A DNA stretch of 64,000 bases from Microcosmobacter sp040493455. Lineage in GTDB: Bacteria > Bacteroidota > Bacteroidia > Flavobacteriales > Flavobacteriaceae. The notes under the pieces are model-generated. The model had not been told where the DNA came from, made no database searches, and was given only the letters and a program-made list of their open reading frames with translations. The stretch is taken from positions 248,001 to 312,000 of the forward strand of contig NZ_JANFDA010000002.1 in assembly GCF_040493455.1 (NCBI RefSeq), in the 5' to 3' direction. Shown piece after piece: positions 52,663-61,131 of this stretch. The position numbers and the translations under genes were made by a program. Numbering within the stretch: the stretch's first letter is position 1; each line of letters opens with the position of its first letter.

Positions 52663-53934
52663 ATGCAACAAAAGGACTCTAATAAGCAATCAATTTTTGT
52701 TATAATATTACTGATATTAGCAGCAGAAGCTGTGTTTATTTTACCTTTTGTTTTACAGCGTATTTTTAGACCTACTTTCCTTGAAACCTTTGCGGTTAAT
52801 AATGAACAGCTTGGTTATTGCTTTTCCATTTATGGGATTGTAGCATTATTTTCATATTTATTTGGTGGTCCATTAGCAGATAAGTTTCATCCAAAAAACT
52901 TAATGGCTTCTGCCCTTTTGTTAACTGCTTTAGGAGGATTGTATTTTTCAACCTATCCTGAATATACTAACTTAAAATACCTCTATGGCTATTGGGGTTT
53001 TACAACCATATTTCTGTTTTGGGCTGCAATGATTAAGGCTACACGTCTTTGGGGTGGAGCGAACAAACAAGGCATTGCTTTTGGTTTTTTAGATGGTGGT
53101 CGTGGCTTAGTAGCTGCTGCTTTTGGCTCTATTGGCGTCGTTATATTTTCGCTTTTTATTGATGTTGATATTTCTGAAACTTCGTTGGTGGAACGTCAGT
53201 ATGCGTTCAAGCAAGTGATACTTACTTGCTCAGCTATTGTTGGTGTTATTGCTGTTTTGGTTTATTTATTTTTGAAACCATCCCAAAATGCTGATAACAA
53301 TGAATCTGTAGTAAACACCTTTGATGTTTCAAGCTTCAAAATCCTTTTGGAAATTCCTTCCATCAGATTACTGATGGTGATTATTCTATGTGCTTATACA
53401 GGTTACAAAGCAAGTGATTTATTCACACTCTACGCAACAGATGTTATGCATTACGATGCTATAAAATCTGCAGGTGTTGGTACTTCATTGTTGTATATAA
53501 GACCAATTATCGGTGTTGCTATAGGCTTTATGGCAGATAGAACTAGGGCGTCACTATGGCTAATCATCGGGTTCTTATTAACGACCTTATCGAGTATACT
53601 ATTTGCTATTGGAATTATTGACGATAGTACCACAGTTTTATTTGTAATCAATATCTTATTAATTGCTATTGGTATTTATTCTTGTAGAGTGTTATACTTT
53701 GCCACGCTTGAAGAAGCCAAAATCCCTATCGCTCTAACTGGTACTGCCGTAGGTTTAGTGTCTATAATCGGTTATACACCAGATATTTTTTCTGGGCCAA
53801 TGTTCGGTATTTTAGTTGATAATCCTGATAAAGTTCTTGGCTTACAGCATGCATTTTTAGTCCTTACAGCGTTCAGTCTTGTTGGTGTTCTGGCTTCAGT
53901 TTGGTTTTACAGAATAACTAGATCTAGACGCTAA
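52663..53934 (+). CDS. MFS transporter
   Basis: A 423-residue major facilitator with about 12 predicted helices. I use the ATG at 52663, 1 bp past the upstream stop; an earlier in-frame start would sit inside the carboxylase gene. The loop after helix 2 reads LFGGPLADKFHPKNLMASAL, the MFS GxxxD(R/K) signature, and the second half has GVAIGFMADRTRASL. The substrate is not predictable from motifs. Tight spacing to the carboxylase suggests cotranscription. Confidence 0.93.
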   Translation: MQQKDSNKQSIFVIILLILAAEAVFILPFVLQRIFRPTFLETFAVNNEQLGYCFSIYGIVALFSYLFGGPLADKFHPKNLMASALLLTALGGLYFSTYPEYTNLKYLYGYWGFTTIFLFWAAMIKATRLWGGANKQGIAFGFLDGGRGLVAAAFGSIGVVIFSLFIDVDISETSLVERQYAFKQVILTCSAIVGVIAVLVYLFLKPSQNADNNESVVNTFDVSSFKILLEIPSIRLLMVIILCAYTGYKASDLFTLYATDVMHYDAIKSAGVGTSLLYIRPIIGVAIGFMADRTRASLWLIIGFLLTTLSSILFAIGIIDDSTTVLFVINILLIAIGIYSCRVLYFATLEEAKIPIALTGTAVGLVSIIGYTPDIFSGPMFGILVDNPDKVLGLQHAFLVLTAFSLVGVLASVWFYRITRSRR

Positions 53935-53991
53935 TACATAATCTCTATTTTCTTATCTCGTTATTTTTCAGTATTTTATAGGGACACATAA

Positions 53992-54426
53992 ATGGAACAT
54001 ATTATGGGTACTATTAAATCATTAAACAAATGGGCCAATAGACACACGTATCTTCCTATCGATTTACTTCGTATAGCTTTGGGTGCTTTCCTATTTTACA
54101 AAGGATTCCAGTTCATGGGAAACATTGAAGTACTTGCAGATTTAGCAAAACCTTTTCAGAGTATAGCTGGTAATGTTGTTTTACTTCATTACGTGGCTCC
54201 TGCACACTTTATTGGAGGCTTGCTTATCATTTTTGGTCTATTAACGAGATGGGCAGTAATTGCTCAATTGCCAATTTTAATTGGTGCAGTCATTATTAAT
54301 TTCGGAATGGAAGACAACACTACAGAGTCATTAATTGCTTTGATTGTTTTAGTGGTTAGTCTTTTCTTTCTATTTTACGGTTCTGGTAAGCGTTCTTGCG
54401 ATTACTATTTTAAAATGCAGAAATAG
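53992..54426 (+). CDS. DoxX family membrane protein
   Basis: A 144-residue protein with four predicted helices and the DoxX pattern: LPIDLLRIALGAFLFYKGFQ, then VAPAHFIGGLLIIFGLLTRW, and two more hydrophobic segments. DoxX-type proteins have been tied to quinone/thiol redox functions in some bacteria, with no clear role in this group. It stands 57 bp after the MFS gene. A second in-frame ATG at 54004 is a possible alternative start. Confidence 0.88.
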   Translation: MEHIMGTIKSLNKWANRHTYLPIDLLRIALGAFLFYKGFQFMGNIEVLADLAKPFQSIAGNVVLLHYVAPAHFIGGLLIIFGLLTRWAVIAQLPILIGAVIINFGMEDNTTESLIALIVLVVSLFFLFYGSGKRSCDYYFKMQK

Positions 54427-54433
54427 AAAACTT

Positions 54434-54466
54434 AGTAAGCTAATCTCAATTAGTTTACTTTAATTT
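54434..54466. terminator. Shared terminator between convergent genes
   Basis: AGTAAGCTAAT and ATTAGTTTACT form an 11-bp stem with one G-T wobble and a CTCA loop, then a T-rich run. It overlaps the last codons of the minus-strand gene ending at 54450 and lies 8 bp beyond the DoxX stop. Confidence 0.65.
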
Positions 54467-56621
54467 TTGCCAGTTGTTGACTGCCAGATTTACTGTCTAA
54501 CCTTAGGGTGTATCGCTTTGCTTTTTGCGTTGGTGAGCCATAATTATTGTAAACAGTGCACATTAAAAAGATTGGAGATTTGTTCTTTGATTGTTTTGCG
54601 AGGCTTTTGGCATTAATTAACCATTCCCCTATTCCATCATCATAGACTTCAAACTGTTCTTTTCCGAATCCTTGATCTATACCGTCTTTATATCTATCCT
54701 TGCGCTTCTCTAAACTGTATTCCCAATTAAAGAATCGTTTCTGTGGGTTCACGAATTGTATTTCAAAAGGCGCATCTTCGCTACTCCATTCAAAAACAAG
54801 TCTTGCGTTGTATGTAATATTATTTAAATATTCTGGTCTAATCCTACTCGTATTTAGTTTTGATTTATGGTGAAATACTAAGTTTCTTATTTCAGCATCC
54901 ACAATTTTATTTACTCCTGAAAAATTTAGCTTTGGATTAATAGTACCATCATCAATTTTAAGGTACAAATCAAGTGCCTTTTGATGGTTCTGAGTGTCAC
55001 GATATGTTTCAGCCAAATCAAGATACGATTGAACCTTGTTTGGGTACAACTCCAACATCTTCAGTGCTGCTTCTAAAGCAAACTTATTGTTAGCATCTGA
55101 TAGTGCTTTAAACCTCACAACTCTCAATTGTGCTGCTGTAGGCTGATCTAATTCTAAAATATTTGACAATACCTGATAGGCTAATGATCTGTTGGTCGGT
55201 CTAAAAAAGTCATAGACATCGATAAAATATTCTGGTTTATTTGAAAATTTATCTCTTTGCTCCAAATAGGCATCAAAAGCTTCCTCAATTGTTTTTGCCT
55301 TCTTTAGAGTCTTTATATAGGGAATTTTAGCTTGAATGGTTGACAAAGTGTTTTCATCATAGATATTATTTTTAACCAATGCTAAATCTTCCTGTTTACT
55401 TTTGAGACCAGCTCCTGCTGCAGTTTTTGTAGTAATAAGGATAACACCGTTTGCACCTCTACTTCCAAATCTGTTTGTCGCTGCTAACCCATTAAGCACT
55501 GTTACGTCAGCAATGTTATTCGGGTCTAAATAGGATGTGGTTTGCAAACCTGGTCTAAAGAACTGACCAGAACTAGAATCCGAACTGGTTATAGGTGTAC
55601 CATCTACAACTATTAATGCGTAATTATTTAGCAAGAATGATGATGGCCCTCTTATAATCGTTTGGCTCAAATCTTCGGAACTTGAAGAATTTAGCGAAGC
55701 GAATTTTCCCCTGACAGCAGAAGACACATCAGTGGTACCGCCTTTGAGTAAATCATCTCCATCTACAGACTTTACTCTATACCCTACACCATCTTTATTT
55801 TGATTTCCATAGGCTGTCTTCACTTTATCTTCATCTACATTGTTTGTTGTCTTAGCATCGACTAAAACCTCATCTAATCTAATGTTTCCTTCTTCTAACC
55901 AGATATTAAGATTGTTATTCTCTCCTAGCACTTTTACTATCTCTTTTTGGTTATCAATTTTCAAAATCAATGAGTCACCAGGTTTTCCTTTTATTTCGTA
56001 AGAGTTATCAATCTTCGGATTAATCACAATCTTATCTTGTTCTTTGATGTAAACTTCTACTTTATCAATAGTAGGATCATCGTGGTACAATTTACCTTGA
56101 TAGATTTTTTGTGCTTCGTTAGATTGCGAAAAACTATAATTTTTCGATAGATTTATAAGTTTTCCCGAATTGGTAAAGGCTAAATAACTGAGCTTATGTT
56201 TATCAAAATTTTTACTACTATTAATGACATAAAGATTTCCTTTTATAGTGCTGTTAGACAGGAATATTTTCTCTTTACCATCCGTGAACAATAGTATATC
56301 ATTATCAGTTTCTCCAATCTCTATTCCTTCAAAAGAAGTAGCTCCATCATACTTTACTTTTTGCAAATAATCTTTGATACTAGACCAATCTCCTTCAGTA
56401 ACTTTATAAATTTTCTTATCAATAAATCTGTAATTAAATAATACTAAAGCGACTTCAACATCATTGTACTTCTTGAAGTAATTATTTAAAAAGTCTAAAT
56501 CTTTTTCAATATCTCTATCTTTCATTGATAAAGAGACATCCCAAAGTATTTGTGTTTGCTTTTGTGAAAACGAATTATAAATGAAGAACAGGGAAAAGAA
56601 GAGTATAAATAAAGATCTCAT
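54450..56621 (-). CDS. Exported vWA + TonB-plug + TPR protein, no beta-barrel
   Basis: A 723-residue exported protein (signal peptide FFSLFFIYNSFSQ). Residues 24-130 are a vWA-like domain with an intact MIDAS (DVSLS at 28-32, T95 in YDGATSF, FTDG near 112). A segment at about 185-255 resembles a carboxypeptidase-regulatory domain (GDSLILKIDNQKEIVKV). A SusC/RagA-type plug follows at about 265-405 (TIIRGPSSFLLNN, LIVVDGTPI, RGANGVILITTK). The C-terminal part has TPR-like helices (DLAETYRDTQNHQKALDLYL). No barrel is present, so it is not a transporter. It is the last of four related genes. Confidence 0.85.
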   Translation of the reverse strand: MRSLFILFFSLFFIYNSFSQKQTQILWDVSLSMKDRDIEKDLDFLNNYFKKYNDVEVALVLFNYRFIDKKIYKVTEGDWSSIKDYLQKVKYDGATSFEGIEIGETDNDILLFTDGKEKIFLSNSTIKGNLYVINSSKNFDKHKLSYLAFTNSGKLINLSKNYSFSQSNEAQKIYQGKLYHDDPTIDKVEVYIKEQDKIVINPKIDNSYEIKGKPGDSLILKIDNQKEIVKVLGENNNLNIWLEEGNIRLDEVLVDAKTTNNVDEDKVKTAYGNQNKDGVGYRVKSVDGDDLLKGGTTDVSSAVRGKFASLNSSSSEDLSQTIIRGPSSFLLNNYALIVVDGTPITSSDSSSGQFFRPGLQTTSYLDPNNIADVTVLNGLAATNRFGSRGANGVILITTKTAAGAGLKSKQEDLALVKNNIYDENTLSTIQAKIPYIKTLKKAKTIEEAFDAYLEQRDKFSNKPEYFIDVYDFFRPTNRSLAYQVLSNILELDQPTAAQLRVVRFKALSDANNKFALEAALKMLELYPNKVQSYLDLAETYRDTQNHQKALDLYLKIDDGTINPKLNFSGVNKIVDAEIRNLVFHHKSKLNTSRIRPEYLNNITYNARLVFEWSSEDAPFEIQFVNPQKRFFNWEYSLEKRKDRYKDGIDQGFGKEQFEVYDDGIGEWLINAKSLAKQSKNKSPIFLMCTVYNNYGSPTQKAKRYTLRLDSKSGSQQLAKIKVN

Positions 56622-56713
56622 ACTTAAGATTTTTCAACTTTATAAATTACAAAAAAACTAAACATGAGACCTTGTTTTATCTTGTTATAACTTTTCTTTA
56701 ACAACGAGCATAT

Positions 56714-58834
56714 TTATTTTGAGCCATTATAAGATTCGACCAATCGAATAAATTCTGAACGATATCCATCTTTATCCAAACCTTTACCTTCTTTGGCCAA
56801 GGCTACAACTTTATCTAACGTGGCTCCGTTGTAATATTTAGATTTTCTTAATTGCATTCCAAATAAAGCTACCGCAGAAGAAAACTTAAGATCTTTGGAC
56901 ATTTCCTTAGTTTTATTATCTTGAGTATGAACCATTTCTATACTCTTCTTGCCATCTGGTTTTTTGTAACGAAACTTTACTGTAAATAGTTCATCTGAAT
57001 ATGCATCTGATTTGGTTTTATCCGTATACTTCAAATCATGCACCTTTTCTAAATATGAACTTTTTATTCCAACAGGAATCAATTCGTATAATGCTGTTAC
57101 TTTATGTCCACTTCCCAATTCTCCTGCATCTTTTGTATCATCAATAAAGTCTTCATCTGCCAATAATCTATTTTCATACCCAATGAGTCTGTAAGCCTGA
57201 ACAACATTAGGATTGAATTCAACCTGAATTTTAACGTCTTTTGCAATAGTATATAATGTACCTCCAAACTCTTTTCCAAATACTTTACGTGCTTCTTGCA
57301 TTGTGTCAATATAAGCGTGATTTCCATTGCCTTTATCAGCTAAGGTTTCGAGCTTAGAATCCTTATAGTTTCCATATCCAAATCCAAGAACTGATAGAAA
57401 CACTCCTGATTTTCTCTTTTCTTCAATAAGTTTCTCCATATCCTTATCACTAGAAGGACCAACGTTAAAATCGCCATCAGTTGCTAATATCACTCTATTG
57501 TTTCCGTTCTTCTTAAAATTTTCTTGAGCTAATTTGTATGCCAATTTTATACCTTCTCCACCAGCTGTTGAACCTCCTGCTCTCAGTCCATCTAAAGCGT
57601 TCAGTATCTTTTCTTTTTGATTTCCAGAAGTTGGCTCTAAAACTACACCTGCAGCGCCTGCATAAACCACTATAGATACGTTATCTTGTTCTCTCAGTTG
57701 ATTAACTAAAAGTTTGAATGCTGGCTTTAATAAGCCTAGTTTATTAGAAGAGCTCATCGATCCGGAAACATCTATAAGAAATGTAAGGTTAGAAGGCGGC
57801 AACTCATCATCTTTATATGTTTTTCCTTGCAATCCGATTTTCACCAATTTGGTCGTAGGGTTCCAAGGTGTAGAAGACACTTCGGAATTAATTGAAAAAG
57901 GATGCTTGCCTGTTGGCTGAGGATAATCATAATCGAAATAGTTTATCATCTCCTCTATCTTCACGGCATCTGGCAAAACTCTTTGACCATTATTTAATAA
58001 TCGTCTTACATTACTGTAAGATGCTTTATCGACATCGATAGAAAATGTTGACAAAGGTGATAACTGGGTACGCTCAAATTTATTTTCAGTAATTTCTGCA
58101 TAAGACTCATTATTTAATTCTTCGTAGAATTGATTAAGGATAGATACATCGGTATTATTCTTCTTTCCTTTAGTTCTAATAACGATGACTCCATTAGCAC
58201 CTTGATTACCATAAACAGCTGTACCTTGAGCACCTTTAAGTACTTCAATATGCTTAATACGCTTAGTGTTTAATCCATTAATTTTCTTTTCAGATACTGG
58301 TTTACCATTGAGGATATACAATGGTTCATTACCTCCAGAAACACTACCATTACCCCTTATAATGACATTATTATTTGTACCTGGTTGCCCATTAATACGT
58401 AATCCAGCCACTCGCCCATTCAAAGCGGATAACTTGTTTCGACCTCTTTTCTTATTTGTTACATCTCTGAGCCTCGTTACACTATTCGTACTGCTACTAC
58501 TTGTAGTATAGCCATACGCTACCACCACGACTTCCTCTAACTGAGCATCCTCCTCCATTGCTACATTAATAATATTGGATTTTCTAACAACGACTTCTTC
58601 AGTCTTCAACCCAACAAAACTGTAGACTAAAACATCTCCCTTTTTTGCCTTAATCTCGTACTTTCCATCAAAGTCTGATTGCGTTCCATTTGAAGTGCCT
58701 TTTATAATAATGTTTGCACCTGGTAATGGTAATCCATCAGCAGCTGATGTAACTACTCCTGTTATTGTTTTTTCCTGGCCAATTGCAGATAATGACAATA
58801 GCATTATCAAGCAAAAATTTAAAACTGTTTTCAT
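56714..58834 (-). CDS. Exported CarboxypepD-reg + TonB-plug + vWA (YfbK-like) protein
   Basis: A 706-residue protein; I start at 58834, where a signal peptide begins (MKTVLNFCLIMLLSLSAIGQ), rather than an in-frame ATG 96 bp upstream that lies in the previous gene. Residues 22-107 form a carboxypeptidase-regulatory-like domain (TITGVVTSAADGLPLPGANI). Residues 110-222 form a plug (NVIIRGNGSVSGG, LYILNGKP, QGANGVIVIRTKG). VWA_N lies at about 243-345, vWA with MIDAS DVSGS at 355-359 and ATDGDFNVG, then a YfbK-type C-terminal domain to 706. No barrel. The module order is the reverse of its 723-residue neighbour. Confidence 0.9.
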   Translation of the reverse strand: MKTVLNFCLIMLLSLSAIGQEKTITGVVTSAADGLPLPGANIIIKGTSNGTQSDFDGKYEIKAKKGDVLVYSFVGLKTEEVVVRKSNIINVAMEEDAQLEEVVVVAYGYTTSSSSTNSVTRLRDVTNKKRGRNKLSALNGRVAGLRINGQPGTNNNVIIRGNGSVSGGNEPLYILNGKPVSEKKINGLNTKRIKHIEVLKGAQGTAVYGNQGANGVIVIRTKGKKNNTDVSILNQFYEELNNESYAEITENKFERTQLSPLSTFSIDVDKASYSNVRRLLNNGQRVLPDAVKIEEMINYFDYDYPQPTGKHPFSINSEVSSTPWNPTTKLVKIGLQGKTYKDDELPPSNLTFLIDVSGSMSSSNKLGLLKPAFKLLVNQLREQDNVSIVVYAGAAGVVLEPTSGNQKEKILNALDGLRAGGSTAGGEGIKLAYKLAQENFKKNGNNRVILATDGDFNVGPSSDKDMEKLIEEKRKSGVFLSVLGFGYGNYKDSKLETLADKGNGNHAYIDTMQEARKVFGKEFGGTLYTIAKDVKIQVEFNPNVVQAYRLIGYENRLLADEDFIDDTKDAGELGSGHKVTALYELIPVGIKSSYLEKVHDLKYTDKTKSDAYSDELFTVKFRYKKPDGKKSIEMVHTQDNKTKEMSKDLKFSSAVALFGMQLRKSKYYNGATLDKVVALAKEGKGLDKDGYRSEFIRLVESYNGSK

Positions 58835-58856
58835 AATAAATATATTTAGTAAAGTG

Positions 58857-59348
58857 TTAGATTCTTTTTGTAGTAATAACAATGACTCCGTTTCCTCCTC
58901 GGATTCCATAAACTGCTGTTGAACCAGCATCTTTGAGTACCGAGATCGTATCTACATCGTTCGGATTTAGTGCCCATAACGTATCTTGCTGTATCGGGAT
59001 ACCATCTAGTAGAATTAACGGATTGCCCATACTACCCCTAATACTGATGCTTGTCAATCCTCGCAATTGTCCGAAAACTGAATTCACATTTAGTCCTGCG
59101 ACTCTTCCCTCTAGCAATTCAGCAATATTAACTATTGGTCTTTGTCCAATATCTTCTGGCGTCAACTCGACTACTGCACCAGCACTATTTGCCTTATTTA
59201 ATACTTTATAATAATACCTATAGTCTACACAATCTTCCTCTAGAAAAAGTTGTGTGTCTATATTGTCAATATTTAATACGAATTCAGTTGTTTGTGCTTT
59301 ACTATTACAGACAGTAAGTAATGCAATAAGTGTAATAAGTGTTCTCAT
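58857..59348 (-). CDS. Stand-alone exported TonB-plug domain protein
   Basis: A 163-residue exported protein (signal peptide near LLTVCNSKAQ). The mature part is a complete SusC-type plug domain and little else: IVNIAELLEGRVAGLNVNS, SISIRGSMGNPLILLDGIPI, and STAVYGIRGGNGVIVITTKR. There is no barrel, carboxypeptidase-regulatory domain or vWA. It lies between a degenerate vWA gene (24 bp upstream) and the 706-residue combined protein (22 bp downstream) and looks like one module from such a protein encoded separately. Confidence 0.85.
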   Translation of the reverse strand: MRTLITLIALLTVCNSKAQTTEFVLNIDNIDTQLFLEEDCVDYRYYYKVLNKANSAGAVVELTPEDIGQRPIVNIAELLEGRVAGLNVNSVFGQLRGLTSISIRGSMGNPLILLDGIPIQQDTLWALNPNDVDTISVLKDAGSTAVYGIRGGNGVIVITTKRI

Positions 59349-59372
59349 AATTATAGTTTTTAATTTTTTCCA

Positions 59373-59972
59373 TTAATCTTTAATCACTGCTATTAGCTCT
59401 GGTAACAAAGCGATAGCAGTCAGTACAACAGCATTATTTTTTTGTTTGGTTTTCTTTTTTTGGTTTTCTGAAGAGACCATTGCGCCTTTTGTGGATGCGT
59501 TTGGATTTCTAACAATGACTATGGAATGTTCTAATTCTTCAGAGAAATGATCTTCCATATATTTATAAGCCATGGATATACCATCATCATGAAACTCTTT
59601 GATACTGGATTTCAAATTATCCAAAGTATAAAGCAGCCCTTTAATATCCTTTGGATCACCTTCTTTTAAAGCAATTCCATTCATTTGGGAATATGTAGAA
59701 ATAGAAACCACATCACCCTCTGTCAGACGGTTAGAAAGCAATTTGAATGCTTGCTGAATAATAATTCTATCTTCTGAATTATACCCCTCTTCTCCTACTT
59801 GTAGTAAGAAATTAATGTGCTTAGGTTTTTGTAATTCTCCACTAACTGTAGGATAAGAATCAACTACAAATGTTATAAAATCTTGTAGTGCAACAGAATG
59901 TGTAGCGATGTTCTTTTTCTGTGCTTCACAGAAAAATGTCATCATTAATAAGAGTGTGGTTAGTAGTCTCAT
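59373..59972 (-). CDS. Degenerate vWA-like exported protein
   Basis: A 199-residue exported protein (signal peptide LLTTLLLMMTFFCEAQ). It aligns by eye with the vWA region of the 706-residue protein: ALQDFITFVVDSYPTVSG matches KIEEMINYFDYDYPQPTG there, and AFKLLSNRLTEGDVVSI matches AFKLLVNQLREQDNVSI. The MIDAS residues are lost: DVSGS is replaced by QVGEE, and the TDG motif by RNPN. It ends in a Lys/Gln-rich patch and a hydrophobic stretch (NAVVLTAIALLPELIAVI). It is the first gene of the cluster. Confidence 0.8.
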   Translation of the reverse strand: MRLLTTLLLMMTFFCEAQKKNIATHSVALQDFITFVVDSYPTVSGELQKPKHINFLLQVGEEGYNSEDRIIIQQAFKLLSNRLTEGDVVSISTYSQMNGIALKEGDPKDIKGLLYTLDNLKSSIKEFHDDGISMAYKYMEDHFSEELEHSIVIVRNPNASTKGAMVSSENQKKKTKQKNNAVVLTAIALLPELIAVIKD

Positions 59973-60066
59973 AATTTCCAGATTTTTAAGATTCTGGAGT
60001 AAAACTATAACCGTCTTATTCTATATAAAACAGAAAATGAGTAAAGTAGAAGTTTGAGTGAGTAAA

Positions 60067-61128
60067 CTAGGCTTCAACTTCCTGAGCCATAGTTTTTGAG
60101 CGTTGTACTTTGCCCGAAGCTGTGTAGACGAACTTAGGTATGCATATCACCTCCTTTGGTACATGGTGCTTCTCTAAGCGCTCAAAAACTGACGCATCTA
60201 ATGTATTATCTTCTGACTCTAACACTAGTACGAGTTTCTCACCAAGGGTCTCATCTGGTAATGACGACACAAAAAAGTTATCTTCAATTTTTGATTCTAG
60301 TTGTTGTTCGATCTGTTCTGGATTAATTTTTAATCCTCCGGAATTGATAACATTATCAAAACGTCCTAATAATTCGAATTCAGTATTAGAATGTAATTCA
60401 ACCACATCGTTTGTAACTATAGTTTCTGTACACAAATGTGGTGCATCAATCTTTAGACATTGTCTTTCATCTAATGATATGCTAACATTTGGAAGTATAT
60501 TGAAATACGTATCGCTATTACCATTGAGTCGCTTTACTGCTACGTGAGTAATAGTCTCTGTCATGCCATAGGTCTCATAGACCCTCGAAGGACACGTTTG
60601 AATCGCTTCCGATAGTTTAGCAGAAACCTTGGCGCCTCCAACTATTACAGTACTTATGTTTTGCAAATGATTTATCGTATTACTGAGTTGCATAGGAATC
60701 ATAGCACAAAAGTCATAATGCTTACCATGATTAAAAACTGGAAGTGTTGTAGGTTCAACTGTATCAATTTCCAACCCTAGAATCATAGCACGTACCAACA
60801 TCATTTTTCCTGCAATGAAGTTGGAAGGTAGGCACAACAGTGCTTTTTGTCCTGGCTCCAAACCGAAGAAATCTCCTGTAGCTATTGCAGAATTGACCAT
60901 AAACTGCTTGTTAAGTCTAATAGTTTTAGAAGCTCCTGTAGAACCAGAAGTCTTAACCTCAACATAGGATTTGTCGTTTAACCAGTCGATAAGAAAGTCT
61001 CCTATGTTCACCTCATAAGGCAAACCTTCTTTCACAAAACTATACGCTACTTCCTTTAAAGCATCGTGGTTAAAATAGCGTCCATCAAGCCTGAACCTAT
61101 TGTGTATTTTACTGTAGTGGGGAGTCAA
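60067..61128 (-). CDS. menE: O-succinylbenzoate-CoA ligase (AMP-binding, short form)
   Basis: A 353-residue adenylate-forming ligase that activates o-succinylbenzoate with CoA in menaquinone synthesis. The P-loop-like motif SGSTGASKTIRL, the VYETYGMTETITH core, and ELLGRFDNVINSGGLKINPE are intact, with a catalytic-lysine region near the end (TASGKVQRSKT). It is shorter than E. coli MenE but normal for Bacteroidetes. It lies two genes after menC with a CPBP gene between. Confidence 0.92.
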   Translation of the reverse strand: MTPHYSKIHNRFRLDGRYFNHDALKEVAYSFVKEGLPYEVNIGDFLIDWLNDKSYVEVKTSGSTGASKTIRLNKQFMVNSAIATGDFFGLEPGQKALLCLPSNFIAGKMMLVRAMILGLEIDTVEPTTLPVFNHGKHYDFCAMIPMQLSNTINHLQNISTVIVGGAKVSAKLSEAIQTCPSRVYETYGMTETITHVAVKRLNGNSDTYFNILPNVSISLDERQCLKIDAPHLCTETIVTNDVVELHSNTEFELLGRFDNVINSGGLKINPEQIEQQLESKIEDNFFVSSLPDETLGEKLVLVLESEDNTLDASVFERLEKHHVPKEVICIPKFVYTASGKVQRSKTMAQEVEA

Positions 61129-61131
61129 TGG

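Noticed and set aside
58835..58930. N-terminal extension of the 706-residue vWA/plug protein from an upstream ATG
   Set aside because: It would overlap the end of the plug-only gene and bury the signal peptide; the start at 58834 gives a normal exported N-terminus.
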